NCBI GenBank assembly: GCA_964016885.1
Contig: OZ024743.1
Coordinates: 185,424,962 to 185,488,961 of the forward strand
DNA: 64,000 nt
Direction: 5' to 3'
Origin: Eledone cirrhosa
Lineage: Eukaryota; Mollusca; Cephalopoda; Octopoda; Eledonidae
Each line of letters begins with the position of its first letter. Within the stretch, counting starts at the first letter, position 1. Position numbers and translations under genes: made by a program. Under the pieces are notes generated by a model. It was not told the DNA's origin. It worked only from the letters and a program-made list of their open reading frames with translations, and made no database searches. Positions 1 to 8,611 of the stretch are shown one piece after another.

Positions 1-337
1 ACGTCAAAAACAATCACTAGATTTTTTGATTTTCACCTGCCAACTTTGTTTATTTTTATCTTTCCTTTTGTCTATTTCTAATTTTCTTGCTTTATTTGTT
101 AATTCTTTCTTCCAATTCTGAAGACGTGATTCTTTTGCTTTCCTGCCTTCTTTATTAACACAACCTCTTCAATAAATAAACAAATAAGATAATAAATACA
201 CAAAACAAATACAGAAGTCGTGCAGGATCGATTAAATAAATAAAATAACAATAATTACTGTTGTTTTTTTTAAATTAGTCATTGATTTTTAGAAAACATA
301 TTGTGACATTTAGGACTTTCCGAAGAGTAGTAATGAA
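1..337. other. AT-rich intergenic DNA, no gene seen
   Basis: This stretch is strongly AT-rich and holds imperfect AAAT/AATA-type simple sequence around 168-250. No reading frame of useful length, RNA gene or recognisable repeat family is visible. It ends at the (ATGT)n tract that borders the first retroelement. Confidence 0.6.
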
Positions 338-389
338 ATGTATGTATGTATGTATGTATGTATGTATGTATGTATGTATGTATGTATGT
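338..389. repeat. (ATGT)13 microsatellite, left flank of element 1
   Basis: About 13 uninterrupted ATGT units. The same motif resumes at 2995 on the other side of element 1, so this tract looks like the left half of a microsatellite split by the insertion. The MYVC-repeat frame read across it is simply translated microsatellite and is not a gene. Confidence 0.95.
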
Positions 390-428
390 TTTCTCTTTCT
401 CTTAATTTCGAGTATATTTTTTTGACCG

Positions 429-445
429 GCCACCTTCCTGGTGGC
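429..445 (-). other. Hairpin in the 3' untranslated region of element 1
   Basis: GCCACC, a five-base loop TTCCT, then GGTGGC: a perfect six-base-pair stem 25 bases beyond the stop codon in the element's sense direction. Reverse transcriptases of non-LTR elements often recognise structured 3' ends of their own RNA. A role here is inference. Confidence 0.45.
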
Positions 446-469
446 AAGGTTGTAAAAGAAAAGAAATTG

Positions 470-2965
470 TCATCCCTTGAATCGCAAGAATGTTTTGCAT
501 ATTTTGAAGGTGCCAGCTATCGCAGCCATTTGTAGACTATGAATTAGGGAGCTGCGCTTTTTGTCCGCAAATCCAAGTTCGGTCATACTTTGGTCCAAGC
601 GGGTTGGTATATAACCCGTAGCACCAATAATGATGGGTATGAAGCTAAAGGTGTATCTTGGATACTGGATTTGTAAGCTCCTCATCAATGGTCCGTAGAT
701 GTCCTCCTTCTCCTGTATTTTTCTGACAACGTTTACATCAAGTGGGCAGCTGATCTCCACAACAGAACACGTTTTCAATGTGTGGTCCCAAACTACAATA
801 TCAGGCCGGTTGTGCTTTAATTTGGTGGCAGTTTTTATTTTCAGGTTCCACCAGTATTCCTTAGTGCCATCTGTCTCAATATATTCTTCCTCGTTTGTTG
901 TTAATTTTGTTTTCCGAAGTGCGTTCCAGATAGTTCTAGCTATCCCATCGTGTCTCATGGGGAGGTAGTAGCGAGATGACATTCTTTCGCAGCTGGCAAC
1001 AATGTGGCTTACATCCTCGATCTTTGTTTTACATAGCCTACATTTATTGTCAGCTGCTGGCCCTCCTCTTTTGTGCAGCAGATATTTGGTAGGGAGTTCT
1101 TGTTCCTGTATTGCATAGAGATATCCCTCAAGGTGTGATGTCATAAACTTGTCGGAACTCCATGCCAGGCTTTTTGAGTGGTTTATCCCCTCTATGGTCT
1201 GTGTTTTACGCCTCAAGTATCCATGCACAACTTTCTCTGTAAATTGGTCAATTTTTTTTTCTTGTTTGAACATTGAATAGGATCTTCCGATTTCTCTGGG
1301 TGAGAGATTTATATCAGGCTTTATTCCATATCTCTCCTCCAGATCAGTCGCTATTCTAATGATATTTCTTTTTTCATGCTCATAAACCTGAGCAAGATGG
1401 TCGCCAACCTTTTTCCTCTGTTGAAGGTGTTGCTTCAGTGTTACTATCCGGGTCTCATATGTTGTTAATATTGATTTTAGACCCCGGCCACCTTCCTTGC
1501 GTGAGAAGTATAGCCTATCCACATCACCATTGATGTTAAAGTTCCCAGTAACACTGAGAAGTTTACGAGTTCTAACATCCATCTCACTTAGTTCTTGCAA
1601 TGACCAGTTCAGTAGGCCAAATGTTGGCGTTATAATTGGCACAGCATAGGTATTGTGGGCAATGTATTTGTTGTATGCTGACAGTTCTGATGACCATATT
1701 TTTTTTACTCTTCTGAGGTATTCAGTTCTGGTTCTCTCCTTATTTATGGGTCCATCATATCTGACATTCTCATCCTGTCCAAGATATCTGTAGTTGTCAC
1801 CTGACTGCAGAGGTTGTATTGTCAGGCCGTTCATATCTAGATTTCTAGAGGAGGGCACAGCTCTTCCACGTTTTACTGCCAAATATGCACACTTGGACTC
1901 ACCAAATTTCATTTTGATGTCGGTTGAAAATTGTGTAATGAGGTCCAATTGTTTCTTGATGTCATTGATATTTGGCCCATACAACTTCAGGTCATCAACA
2001 AAGAAAAGATGGGAGATACTTCTGGGCCCACTTCTTTGTCCACCTTGTTTCCTGAGTAGGTAAGATAGTGGATTCAGTGAGAGAACGAAGAGTAGTACTG
2101 ACAAGCTATCACCCTGAAAGATGCCCTTCTGGTAATGTATCCTATCAGTCTTAACCTGCTCCTTCTCACCTCTAAGGATCAAATTGGTGTACCAGTTCTT
2201 GGTCAGGCGTTCAACAGCAGCTACTAATGGTTGTGGGACTTTAGCTAACTGTAAAGCCTTAATAATCCACCCATGAGGTACACTATCAAATGCTTTTTGA
2301 TAGTCCAGCCACACGACAGTCATGTTTCTGCGATTCTTTGTTGTTTTTTCCTGAATCATTTTGTTAGTTAGTAGGTGATCTATGCAACCCCACACCTCCC
2401 TCTTTCCACCAGCTTGCTCAGGTGTTATGATGTTGTTGGTAGCACAGTGATCCTGTAAGAACAGGTTAAGGCACCCAGTATATAATTTATACATGATGTT
2501 TTGGCAGGCAATTGGGCGGTAATTTTTAGCAAGGGTGGTTTGGCTATTTTTGGGAATGAGGAGAGTAGTGGCAGTTGATAACCATCTGGGCAGTTCTTGT
2601 GTGCCCTTAATGGTTTCTGTAAACAGCCGTATGAGATCTTGCCGATAGAAAGTGAAATTCTTCAACCAGTATCCTGTAATGAGGTCTGGGCCTGGCGATT
2701 TCCTATTCGACATTTTCTGTAGAGCTGTTTCCAGTATTGACCCATCTATGTCATATTGTTTTGTCTGGACATGTTGGCAGTAGTCCTGTTCCAGTTGTTT
2801 TAGCCAATTAGCTTGTCTGTTGAATCCGTCATCCGTTTCCCATACAGATCTCCAGTAGTTCTCAACCTGTTCTTTTGAAGGGGTGTCGTTTACAGGGATT
2901 GAGCTTTTGCCACCGAAGCTGCGATAAACTGATTTAGGATCTCTGGCAAACAATCTATTTAGCAC
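470..2965 (-). CDS. Retrotransposon ORF: reverse transcriptase, zinc knuckle, restriction-like endonuclease (N-terminally partial)
   Basis: An 831-residue frame without internal stops. The reverse transcriptase fills about residues 85-400. Motif A (WLDYQKAFD) has D221; motif B is QGDSLSVLLF; the catalytic box is FVDD (D324, D325), with V where A or M is usual. A thumb/linker with RKEGGRGL (490-497) follows, then a CX2CX8HX4C knuckle (C642, C645, H654, C659) and a PD-X14-E nuclease core (P721, D722, E737). The protein would copy its RNA at a nicked chromosomal target by target-primed reverse transcription. The start given is a GTG and is not a real initiation site: the frame stays open upstream to the microsatellite edge, and the N-terminal zinc-finger/Myb region usual in this group is absent. 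Catalytic residues look intact, but the copy is probably immobile because it is 5'-truncated. Confidence 0.85.
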   Translation of the reverse strand: MLNRLFARDPKSVYRSFGGKSSIPVNDTPSKEQVENYWRSVWETDDGFNRQANWLKQLEQDYCQHVQTKQYDIDGSILETALQKMSNRKSPGPDLITGYWLKNFTFYRQDLIRLFTETIKGTQELPRWLSTATTLLIPKNSQTTLAKNYRPIACQNIMYKLYTGCLNLFLQDHCATNNIITPEQAGGKREVWGCIDHLLTNKMIQEKTTKNRRNMTVVWLDYQKAFDSVPHGWIIKALQLAKVPQPLVAAVERLTKNWYTNLILRGEKEQVKTDRIHYQKGIFQGDSLSVLLFVLSLNPLSYLLRKQGGQRSGPRSISHLFFVDDLKLYGPNINDIKKQLDLITQFSTDIKMKFGESKCAYLAVKRGRAVPSSRNLDMNGLTIQPLQSGDNYRYLGQDENVRYDGPINKERTRTEYLRRVKKIWSSELSAYNKYIAHNTYAVPIITPTFGLLNWSLQELSEMDVRTRKLLSVTGNFNINGDVDRLYFSRKEGGRGLKSILTTYETRIVTLKQHLQQRKKVGDHLAQVYEHEKRNIIRIATDLEERYGIKPDINLSPREIGRSYSMFKQEKKIDQFTEKVVHGYLRRKTQTIEGINHSKSLAWSSDKFMTSHLEGYLYAIQEQELPTKYLLHKRGGPAADNKCRLCKTKIEDVSHIVASCERMSSRYYLPMRHDGIARTIWNALRKTKLTTNEEEYIETDGTKEYWWNLKIKTATKLKHNRPDIVVWDHTLKTCSVVEISCPLDVNVVRKIQEKEDIYGPLMRSLQIQYPRYTFSFIPIIIGATGYIPTRLDQSMTELGFADKKRSSLIHSLQMAAIAGTFKICKTFLRFKG

Positions 2966-2994
2966 TTGTCGTTTATGGGCTGTTGACTTATATT

Positions 2995-3200
2995 TATGTA
3001 TGTATGTATGTATGTATGTATGTATGTATGTATGTATGTATGTATGTATGTATGTATGTATGTATGTGTGTGTGTGTGTGTAAGTTTGTATATTTCTATG
3101 TATGCATGTATGTGTGTGTGTATGTATATGTATGCGTGTGTGTGTGTGTGTTTGAATATATGTATGTGTGTGTATGTATATATGTATGTATGTATGTATG
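2995..3200. repeat. (TATG)n/(TG)n compound microsatellite between elements 1 and 2
   Basis: About 18 clean TATG units (2995-3066) pass into (TG)n and interrupted TATG/TG sequence up to 3200. It separates the truncated 5' ends of elements 1 (minus) and 2 (plus), which point away from each other. Open frames reading MYVC or CVCV across it are translated simple repeat. Confidence 0.95.
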
Positions 3201-6200
3201 AGTTCTGTCGATGAGGAAAAGGTGTCCTTTTACCATGCCTTGAAAGGTGTTTTAAGAAATATCCCCCACGCAGACAAAGTCATCGTGCTTGGTGACTTTA
3301 ATGCTAGAGTGGGTAGGGATTTTAACACATGGAATGTAATCGGAAGGCATGGGGTGGGAAAGTGTAACAACAATGGTATGCTCCTGCTGCAGATGTGTGA
3401 GGAGCTGGATCTGTGTGTTACCAACACCATGTTCCAACAAAAGAACAAATTCAAGACCACATGGATGCATCCTGCATCTAAGGAATGGCATCTTTTGGAC
3501 TACGTCCTAGTCAGGATGCGTGACAGACAGGATGTGCAGTGTGTTCGTGTTCTTCGTGGAGCTGAGTGCTGGACGGACCACCGCCTGGTACGCGCAAAAG
3601 TGAAACTAATCACTAAACGTAAAATCCGGGCTCCTGGTGTTGCCCTGCCCAAAAGATTGAATGCTGCTCGTCTTAAGGATAAAAATGTGAAGAGGACATT
3701 GGAAGAAGAGATGCAGGCTGCAGATCTTGGTGAGGATTGGCCGACCCTTAAAAAGTCGGTTTATGATGTAGGCAGGCGTGTTCTGGGATTGGCGCAGAGG
3801 AAACATCAGGACTGGTTTAATGAGAATGATGTACATATAGAAGACTTGTTGGCTGATAAGAGGCGTGCTCTGTCACGCTACTTGACGGCAAAACCACAGG
3901 AGAGGAATACGTTGCATGAGGAACTCAGGGATGTAAAATCACGTGTTAGGCGGAGTCTTTCTCAGATGAAGGATCAGTGGTGGAGTGAGAAGGCTGGTGA
4001 GATACAAACTGCGTCTGATTCCAATAACACAAAGCTGTTGTACAGTCTCTTGCGTGAGGTTTATGGACCGTCTTCTTCTCTGGTGACACCGCTTCGCAGC
4101 AAGGATGGCAAAGAACTTCTTCGTGACTCACAAGGAATTCTACGAAGGTGGCGAGAGCACTTTGATGATCTTTTGAATCAGCCGTCTGTCGTCAGTGAAG
4201 ATTTCCTCAATCTCATTCCAGAAAGTCCTGTGAAAGTAGCTCTCGCAGAACCTCCGACGCTTGTGGAGGTTGCAGTGGCTATTTCGAAGCTGAACAGTGG
4301 AAGATCTCCAGGTATGGATGGCATACATGCTGAGCTCCTACAATATGGTGGTGAGAGACTCCTGCAACATCTTCACTCTTTGTTTGGCAGGATATGGGCT
4401 AATGAATCCGTACCTGAGGACTGGAGAGATGCAGTAATGGTGGTCTTGTACAAGGGAAAGGGTAACAGGAACGATTGTGGGAACTACAGAGGTATATCAA
4501 TGCTTTCTGTCGTAGGGAAAGTTTTATGTAGGGTGCTTCTGGACCGTCTGCTGACACACATTGCAGATTGTGTACTTCCTGAAAGTCAATCTGGTTTTCG
4601 TGCTGGACGCGGCACTACTGATATGATCTTCTCAGCTAGACAGCTCCAGGAGAAGTGCATGGAACAAGGCTTGGATCTGTATCAGGTTTTTGTCGATCTG
4701 ACAAAAGCTTTCGATACTGTTAACAGAGATGCATTATGGAAGGTTCTCCAGAAACTTGGTTGCCCTGATAAGTTCCTTGCTTTAGTTAGGTCTTTCCATG
4801 ACGACATGAAGGCTTGGGTTAATGTCGGGGGTAACATGTCGGAGCCTATCTCAGTAAAAAATGGAGTGAAACAGGGGGATATTCCAGCACCGACCCTGTT
4901 TGCCATATACTTTGCAATGGTTTTCTGTATTGCATTCAGGAATTGCGAGCATGGTGTTTACATCCGATATCGAACCTCAGGCAGCATATTTAACATCAGG
5001 CGCTTTGCTGCGAAGACAAAAGTGTTTACATCAATCATAAGAGACCTCTTGTATGCAGATGATTGCGATCTTGTAGCGCACACAGAGAGTGATATGCAGC
5101 ACATTTTGAATGCATTTTCTGACGCTTGCACTGCCCTAGGTCTGACTGTCAGTCTCAAGAAAACCGTCGTCATGTACCAACCTGCCCCTGGTAAGCAGTA
5201 CACTGAACCAAACATCTATGTGTATGGCAAACGACTTGGAGTGGTTGATCAGTTTGTCTACCTGGGAAGCACTGTCAATCGATACAGCAACCTTGACAGT
5301 GAAATCTCACTTAGGATTAGGAAAGCAAGTGATGCTTTCGGAAAGCTAGAAAGGCGACTCTGGGGTCGGCGAGACATATGCAGGAGGACAAAGGTAAAGG
5401 TGTACAGGGCATGTGTGCTCTCTTGTCTTCTTTATGCCTGCGAGACCTGGGTCACATATCGACACCACCTTAAGCAATTGGAGCGTTTCCATCAGATGTG
5501 TCTCAGACGGATCCATGGCGTTCACTGGAGGGACCACATCAGTGATGTCGAGATTTTGGAAAGCTCTATGTGTGACAGTATAGAAGCTCTTGTGCTTAAG
5601 CAACGACTCCGTTGGAGTGGTCACCTTGCCAGGATGAAGGATTCTAGAATACCAAAACAACTCTTTTATGGAGAGTTGGTTAAAGGAAAACGACCGCCAC
5701 ATAAACCAAAAAAAAGGTATAAGGATTCCTTGAAAGCCTCTCTGAAAGACGCTAACATGTCTGTTGATACATGGGAGAATATTGCTGCTGATCGTAATAA
5801 ATGGAGAAAGACTGTATATGAGGGAAAAGTTGCTTTTGAGGCATCTCGAATCGTATACAAGAAAGTAAAGCGGGATGTGAGGAAGGGCATTGCTGTTGCA
5901 CTTCCAGACGGCGAGGGTCCTCCTATGGTGCTGACATGCAGCGTATGTGCGAGACTCTGCCTAAGCAAAGCTGGACTCGAAAGTCATCTTCGCAGTCATA
6001 AAGTAAGACCAGTGGTTGACTACCAGGCTGCTGTTGGAGATGCTACTCATCATGCTTGCCAAACATGTGGTAGAGAATGTAAATCAGCAGGAGGGCTCAA
6101 GCGACATGCAAAAGTACACGAACTCCAACCACAGCCGACTATTCCCAGTGGATGTTTTGGATGCCGACTCTGTGCAAGACATTTTAGATCATTGGCTGGG

Positions 6201-6233
6201 CTAAAAAGCCACATTCGATCGCAGCGCTGTTAG
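3168..6233 (+). CDS. APE-type non-LTR retrotransposon ORF: endonuclease, reverse transcriptase, C-terminal zinc fingers (N-terminally partial)
   Basis: A 1021-residue intact frame. Residues 1-11 are translated microsatellite; element sequence begins at about residue 12 (3201). An exonuclease-endonuclease-phosphatase domain follows with GDFNARVG (42-49), TWMHP (98-102), LDYV (110-113) and WTDHRLV (135-141). Its N-terminal half with the first catalytic residues is missing. The reverse transcriptase lies at about 370-700: motif A VDLTKAFD (D510), motif B KQGDIPAPTLF (568-578), catalytic YADD (D631, D632), and YLGST (698-702). The C-terminus has C2H2 fingers at C924/C927/H940/H944 and C964/C967/H980/H984, plus a third with C999/C1002/H1015 and Cys1021 in place of the usual second His. 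The layout resembles RTE-like LINE proteins common in molluscs and fishes; the exact clade is uncertain. The long unbroken frame suggests a young copy. Confidence 0.87.
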   Translation: MCMYICMYVCMSSVDEEKVSFYHALKGVLRNIPHADKVIVLGDFNARVGRDFNTWNVIGRHGVGKCNNNGMLLLQMCEELDLCVTNTMFQQKNKFKTTWMHPASKEWHLLDYVLVRMRDRQDVQCVRVLRGAECWTDHRLVRAKVKLITKRKIRAPGVALPKRLNAARLKDKNVKRTLEEEMQAADLGEDWPTLKKSVYDVGRRVLGLAQRKHQDWFNENDVHIEDLLADKRRALSRYLTAKPQERNTLHEELRDVKSRVRRSLSQMKDQWWSEKAGEIQTASDSNNTKLLYSLLREVYGPSSSLVTPLRSKDGKELLRDSQGILRRWREHFDDLLNQPSVVSEDFLNLIPESPVKVALAEPPTLVEVAVAISKLNSGRSPGMDGIHAELLQYGGERLLQHLHSLFGRIWANESVPEDWRDAVMVVLYKGKGNRNDCGNYRGISMLSVVGKVLCRVLLDRLLTHIADCVLPESQSGFRAGRGTTDMIFSARQLQEKCMEQGLDLYQVFVDLTKAFDTVNRDALWKVLQKLGCPDKFLALVRSFHDDMKAWVNVGGNMSEPISVKNGVKQGDIPAPTLFAIYFAMVFCIAFRNCEHGVYIRYRTSGSIFNIRRFAAKTKVFTSIIRDLLYADDCDLVAHTESDMQHILNAFSDACTALGLTVSLKKTVVMYQPAPGKQYTEPNIYVYGKRLGVVDQFVYLGSTVNRYSNLDSEISLRIRKASDAFGKLERRLWGRRDICRRTKVKVYRACVLSCLLYACETWVTYRHHLKQLERFHQMCLRRIHGVHWRDHISDVEILESSMCDSIEALVLKQRLRWSGHLARMKDSRIPKQLFYGELVKGKRPPHKPKKRYKDSLKASLKDANMSVDTWENIAADRNKWRKTVYEGKVAFEASRIVYKKVKRDVRKGIAVALPDGEGPPMVLTCSVCARLCLSKAGLESHLRSHKVRPVVDYQAAVGDATHHACQTCGRECKSAGGLKRHAKVHELQPQPTIPSGCFGCRLCARHFRSLAGLKSHIRSQRC

Positions 6234-6237
6234 TTGT
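3201..6237 (+). mobile_element. 5'-truncated APE-type LINE (element 2)
   Basis: The element begins where (TATG)n ends and its stop codon (6231-6233) is followed within a few bases by (GT)n, so almost no 3' untranslated region is visible. It lacks the first part of the endonuclease, consistent with incomplete target-primed reverse transcription. Flanking sequence on both sides is TATG/TG-rich, so it may have inserted into the same microsatellite locus as element 1. It faces away from element 1 and toward element 3. Confidence 0.75.
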
Positions 6238-6336
6238 TATCGTGTGTGTGTGTGTAGATATGCTTACGTGTGTGCGTATGTGTGTATATATATATGTATA
6301 TGTATATTATTATTGTTGTTGTCGTTATTATTATTG

Positions 6337-6392
<56 letters not shown>

Positions 6393-6561
6393 GTTATTAA
6401 TGTATGTGTGTGTGTATATGTGTGTGTGAGTATGTGTGTGTGTGTATATATATGTATGTATATGTATATATATATATATATATATTTCTTTTATTTATTT
6501 TTTTTAATTTTTATTTTTATTTTTTTTTATTTATTTATTTATTATTATTATTATTATTATT
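6238..6561. repeat. Compound microsatellite block: (GT)n, (TATG)n, (TTA)n, (TA)n, T-rich
   Basis: It runs as GT- and TATG-rich sequence (6241-6304), a long (TTA)n with a few TTG interruptions (6305-6400), TG/TA alternation (6400-6486), T-rich (TTTA)n, and a final (TTA)n (6539-6561) that touches the 3' end of element 3. Poly-Leu, poly-Ile and MYVC-like frames here are repeat translations. Confidence 0.93.
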
Positions 6562-8273
6562 TGCATTTATCTTGCTTTATGTTTATACGAGTTATCACCA
6601 AGTCACAACCAGTGACCTCAAGAGACAACAAGGTCCGCCATGTTCAAGAAAGAACACACATATTCACACATGCATCCTTAGTGTTTAGACTTGTGATGTA
6701 CTTATATTGACAGGATCTTCCTTAGTATATGGGCAGTTCCCATTAGTACTATCTTTTGTATTTCTCCTATACGCGGGTTTCCTGGGATTTGCGATAAGTA
6801 GTCGTTAGACCCCTTAGGTATCATTCCCAGAGCGCCTACAACCACTGGTATTGTTTTAGTTCTCAATTTCCACATTTTTCCAATTTCTATCTCCAGGTCC
6901 TTATACTTGCTCAATTTTTCAAATGTTTTTATAGATACATTCTTGTCTATTGGAACAGACATATCAATTAGCAGGCATACCCTCCTTTGAAAGTCCTTCA
7001 ATATTATATCAGGTCTATTTGCATCTATTTTTCGGTCTGTTTGGATGCTAAAGTTCCACAAGATTGAGATGTGATCTTTTTCAAGTATGGGAGGTGGTTG
7101 ATGCTCCCACCAATTCTTTTGATGGGGCAGGTCAAAATGCTTACACATTATCCAATGTATGTATTGTGCAGCTCTGTCATGCCTGTTTAGGTATTCGGTT
7201 GGAGCTATAGGACTGCACATTGAAATTATATGGTCAATGGTCTCTGGTTGTTTTTTGCATACACGGCATAATGGGCTGCACCCATTTTTTATTATGTTGG
7301 CTTGGTAATTTTTTGTTGGCAGACACTGATCTTGTGCGGATATAATCAGTCCTTCAGTCTCCGATTTCAGTCCAGAGGATGCCAACCACTGATGGGTTAA
7401 AGTTTTGTCAACATCAGGATTGTTAGCTCGCTCTGGGTATTTTCCATACAGAGGCTTTTCTTGCCATTTCTTAGCCAGTTTCTGTAGCAGTTCTTTCTTT
7501 GCAGTTACTTTTACCTGCTTTGCTTTTTCTGTGTTTTCCATTTCAGCAGTAAATGGGACTTCTGAAATTTGTAGTCCATTACTGTATCTTTGTGCATCTT
7601 TTGTAATGGAATATGATCTTTTGGTGCTTTCGTGTTTCAAAACGAGTTTGATCATCCAATCATGTGATTCCCTTAGATATGTGGATAATCCAATTGTTGC
7701 AGTTTTCAACGCAATGTCTAACTGGATTAACCCACGTCCTCCTTCTTTCCTAGGGAGATATATTCTATCTATGTCTGCCTTAGGGTGATGCATTCTGTGC
7801 ATGGTTAAGAATTTTCGGATTTTTGTATCGAGCCTACGGATCTCTGTGCTTGACCAGTTGATGACATTGTAACTGTAGATTACTACTGGTATGGCAAGCG
7901 TGTTTATGGCATCGATCCTATTCCTTGCATTCAATTCCGTTCTTAAGATTGCTCTGACTCTGCGGTAACATTCCTTCCTTATCCTTTCCCTCATTGTCGA
8001 GTGCTTGATTCCGTCTCCTTCACAAACACCTAGATATTTGTAAGTTTGTTCTTGATCAAGCTCTCTTATCACGTTCCCCCGATCAAGATTAATGTCTGAA
8101 CTCTTCAGCAGCTTTCCTCTGGTGAACGTTGCTTTGGCGCATTTATCCAGTCCAAACTCCATTTTAATGTCATCACTGAACTGCTTCACAGTGGATAATA
8201 GCCCTTGCAATCATCATTTTTTGCAAATAGTTTCAGGTCATCCATGTAGAACAGGTGATTAATGGCTTTGTCA
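6562..8273 (-). mobile_element. 5'-truncated R4/Dong-like LINE inside (TTA)n (element 3)
   Basis: A minus-strand element with a 140-base 3' untranslated region (6562-6701) and a coding part ending inside the reverse transcriptase at 8273. (TTA)n lies directly on both sides (6539-6561 and 8274-8333), as expected for insertion into a TAA-type microsatellite. The Bombyx element Dong, of the R4 clade, is known for insertion into TAA repeats. Together with the restriction-like endonuclease, that makes R4/Dong the best placement, still as inference. Confidence 0.75.
6702..8273 (-). pseudogene. Broken LINE ORF: catalytic YMDD box, frameshift, thumb, zinc knuckle, restriction-like endonuclease
   Basis: The 502-residue main frame (6702-8210) begins just after a TGA. 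In the next frame, 8211-8270 encodes HLFYMDDLKLFAKND, the reverse-transcriptase catalytic box, so one base appears lost near 8211 between that box and the rest. Downstream are the thumb, RKEGGRGL (154-161), a CX2CX8HX4C knuckle (C315, C318, H327, C332) and a PD-X14-D nuclease core (P400, D401, D416). These spacings are identical to element 1, showing the two belong to one family. Everything before the catalytic box (fingers, motifs A and B, N-terminal DNA-binding region) is absent, cut off at the (ATT)n tract. The copy is dead as a protein source. Confidence 0.82.

Positions 8274-8333
<60 letters not shown>
8274..8333. repeat. (ATT)20 microsatellite, right flank of element 3
   Basis: Uninterrupted ATT units, followed by a T-rich, C-containing stretch. 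It matches the TTA tract on the other side of element 3. Frames rich in Leu, Asn or Ile across it are repeat translations and not genes. Confidence 0.95.
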
Positions 8334-8334
<1 letters not shown>

Positions 8335-8611
8335 TTTTCTTTTCTTTCTCCTCGTGCAATGGCCATACTCGATAACGAGGGGGCAGCCATCATATATGTA
8401 TGTATGTATATATGTATGTGTGTATGTATGTGTGTGTGTAGCAGTGATACCAAACCATAACAAAATTTACAGCTTGAAATTCTGGTTTTTACCTAATAGT
8501 ATTCTGCTTTAACCCTAATAGTATTACATCTTTCTAGGATTTATTCTAACATATATGTATATGCACGCAAATATATATATCATTGTCATTTATACATATC
8601 TATATTATGTT
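8334..8611. other. Short unknown segment and TATG/TG-rich spacer
   Basis: A roughly 50-base non-repetitive segment (8349-8393) holds a small CTCG-ATAA-CGAG hairpin (8367-8378). It lies between the (ATT)n tract and TATG/TG microsatellite (8394-8440). On the minus strand it ends in an A-rich run, so it could be the tail of an unidentified small retroelement. The remainder is AT-rich, with no gene seen. Confidence 0.4.

Larger units (their letters stand above)
390..2994 (-). mobile_element. 5'-truncated non-LTR retrotransposon with restriction-like endonuclease (element 1)
   Basis: The element reads on the minus strand. Its coding part (470-2965) is followed by a short 3' untranslated region (390-469) containing a perfect 6-bp-stem hairpin (429-445). 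Both edges abut (TATG)n: 338-389 on the 3' side and from 2995 on the 5' side. The reverse transcriptase plus C-terminal restriction-like endonuclease places it in the R2/R4/Dong/NeSL group. R4/Dong-like is my best guess, because it resembles element 3 and sits inside a microsatellite. The N-terminal DNA-binding region expected of a full-length member is missing. Boundaries were set by the microsatellite edges and could be off by a few bases; no target-site duplication can be separated from the repeat. Confidence 0.8.

Noticed and set aside
338..535. Small protein with MYVC repeats, and similar frames at 2983-3214 and 6244-6710
   Set aside because: They are translations of (ATGT)n, (TG)n and (TTA)n with no conserved domain.
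470..2965. Retroviral or LTR-element polymerase
   Set aside because: There are no LTRs, protease, RNase H or integrase. The C-terminal knuckle and PD-(D/E) nuclease are those of a non-LTR element.
3230..5968. Minus-strand frames opposite element 2, and plus-strand frames opposite elements 1 and 3
   Set aside because: They are short shadows of the retrotransposon frames, with no domain of their own.
3168..6233. Host zinc-finger gene
   Set aside because: The fingers are in the same uninterrupted frame as an endonuclease and reverse transcriptase, so they belong to the LINE.
8233..8463. Poly-Asn or poly-Leu/Ile proteins at 8233-8512
   Set aside because: They are translations of the (ATT)n microsatellite. 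The only real coding remnant there is the YMDD fragment of element 3 in another frame.
8511..8518. Telomere-like AACCCTAA
   Set aside because: A single occurrence with no tandem copies, expected by chance.
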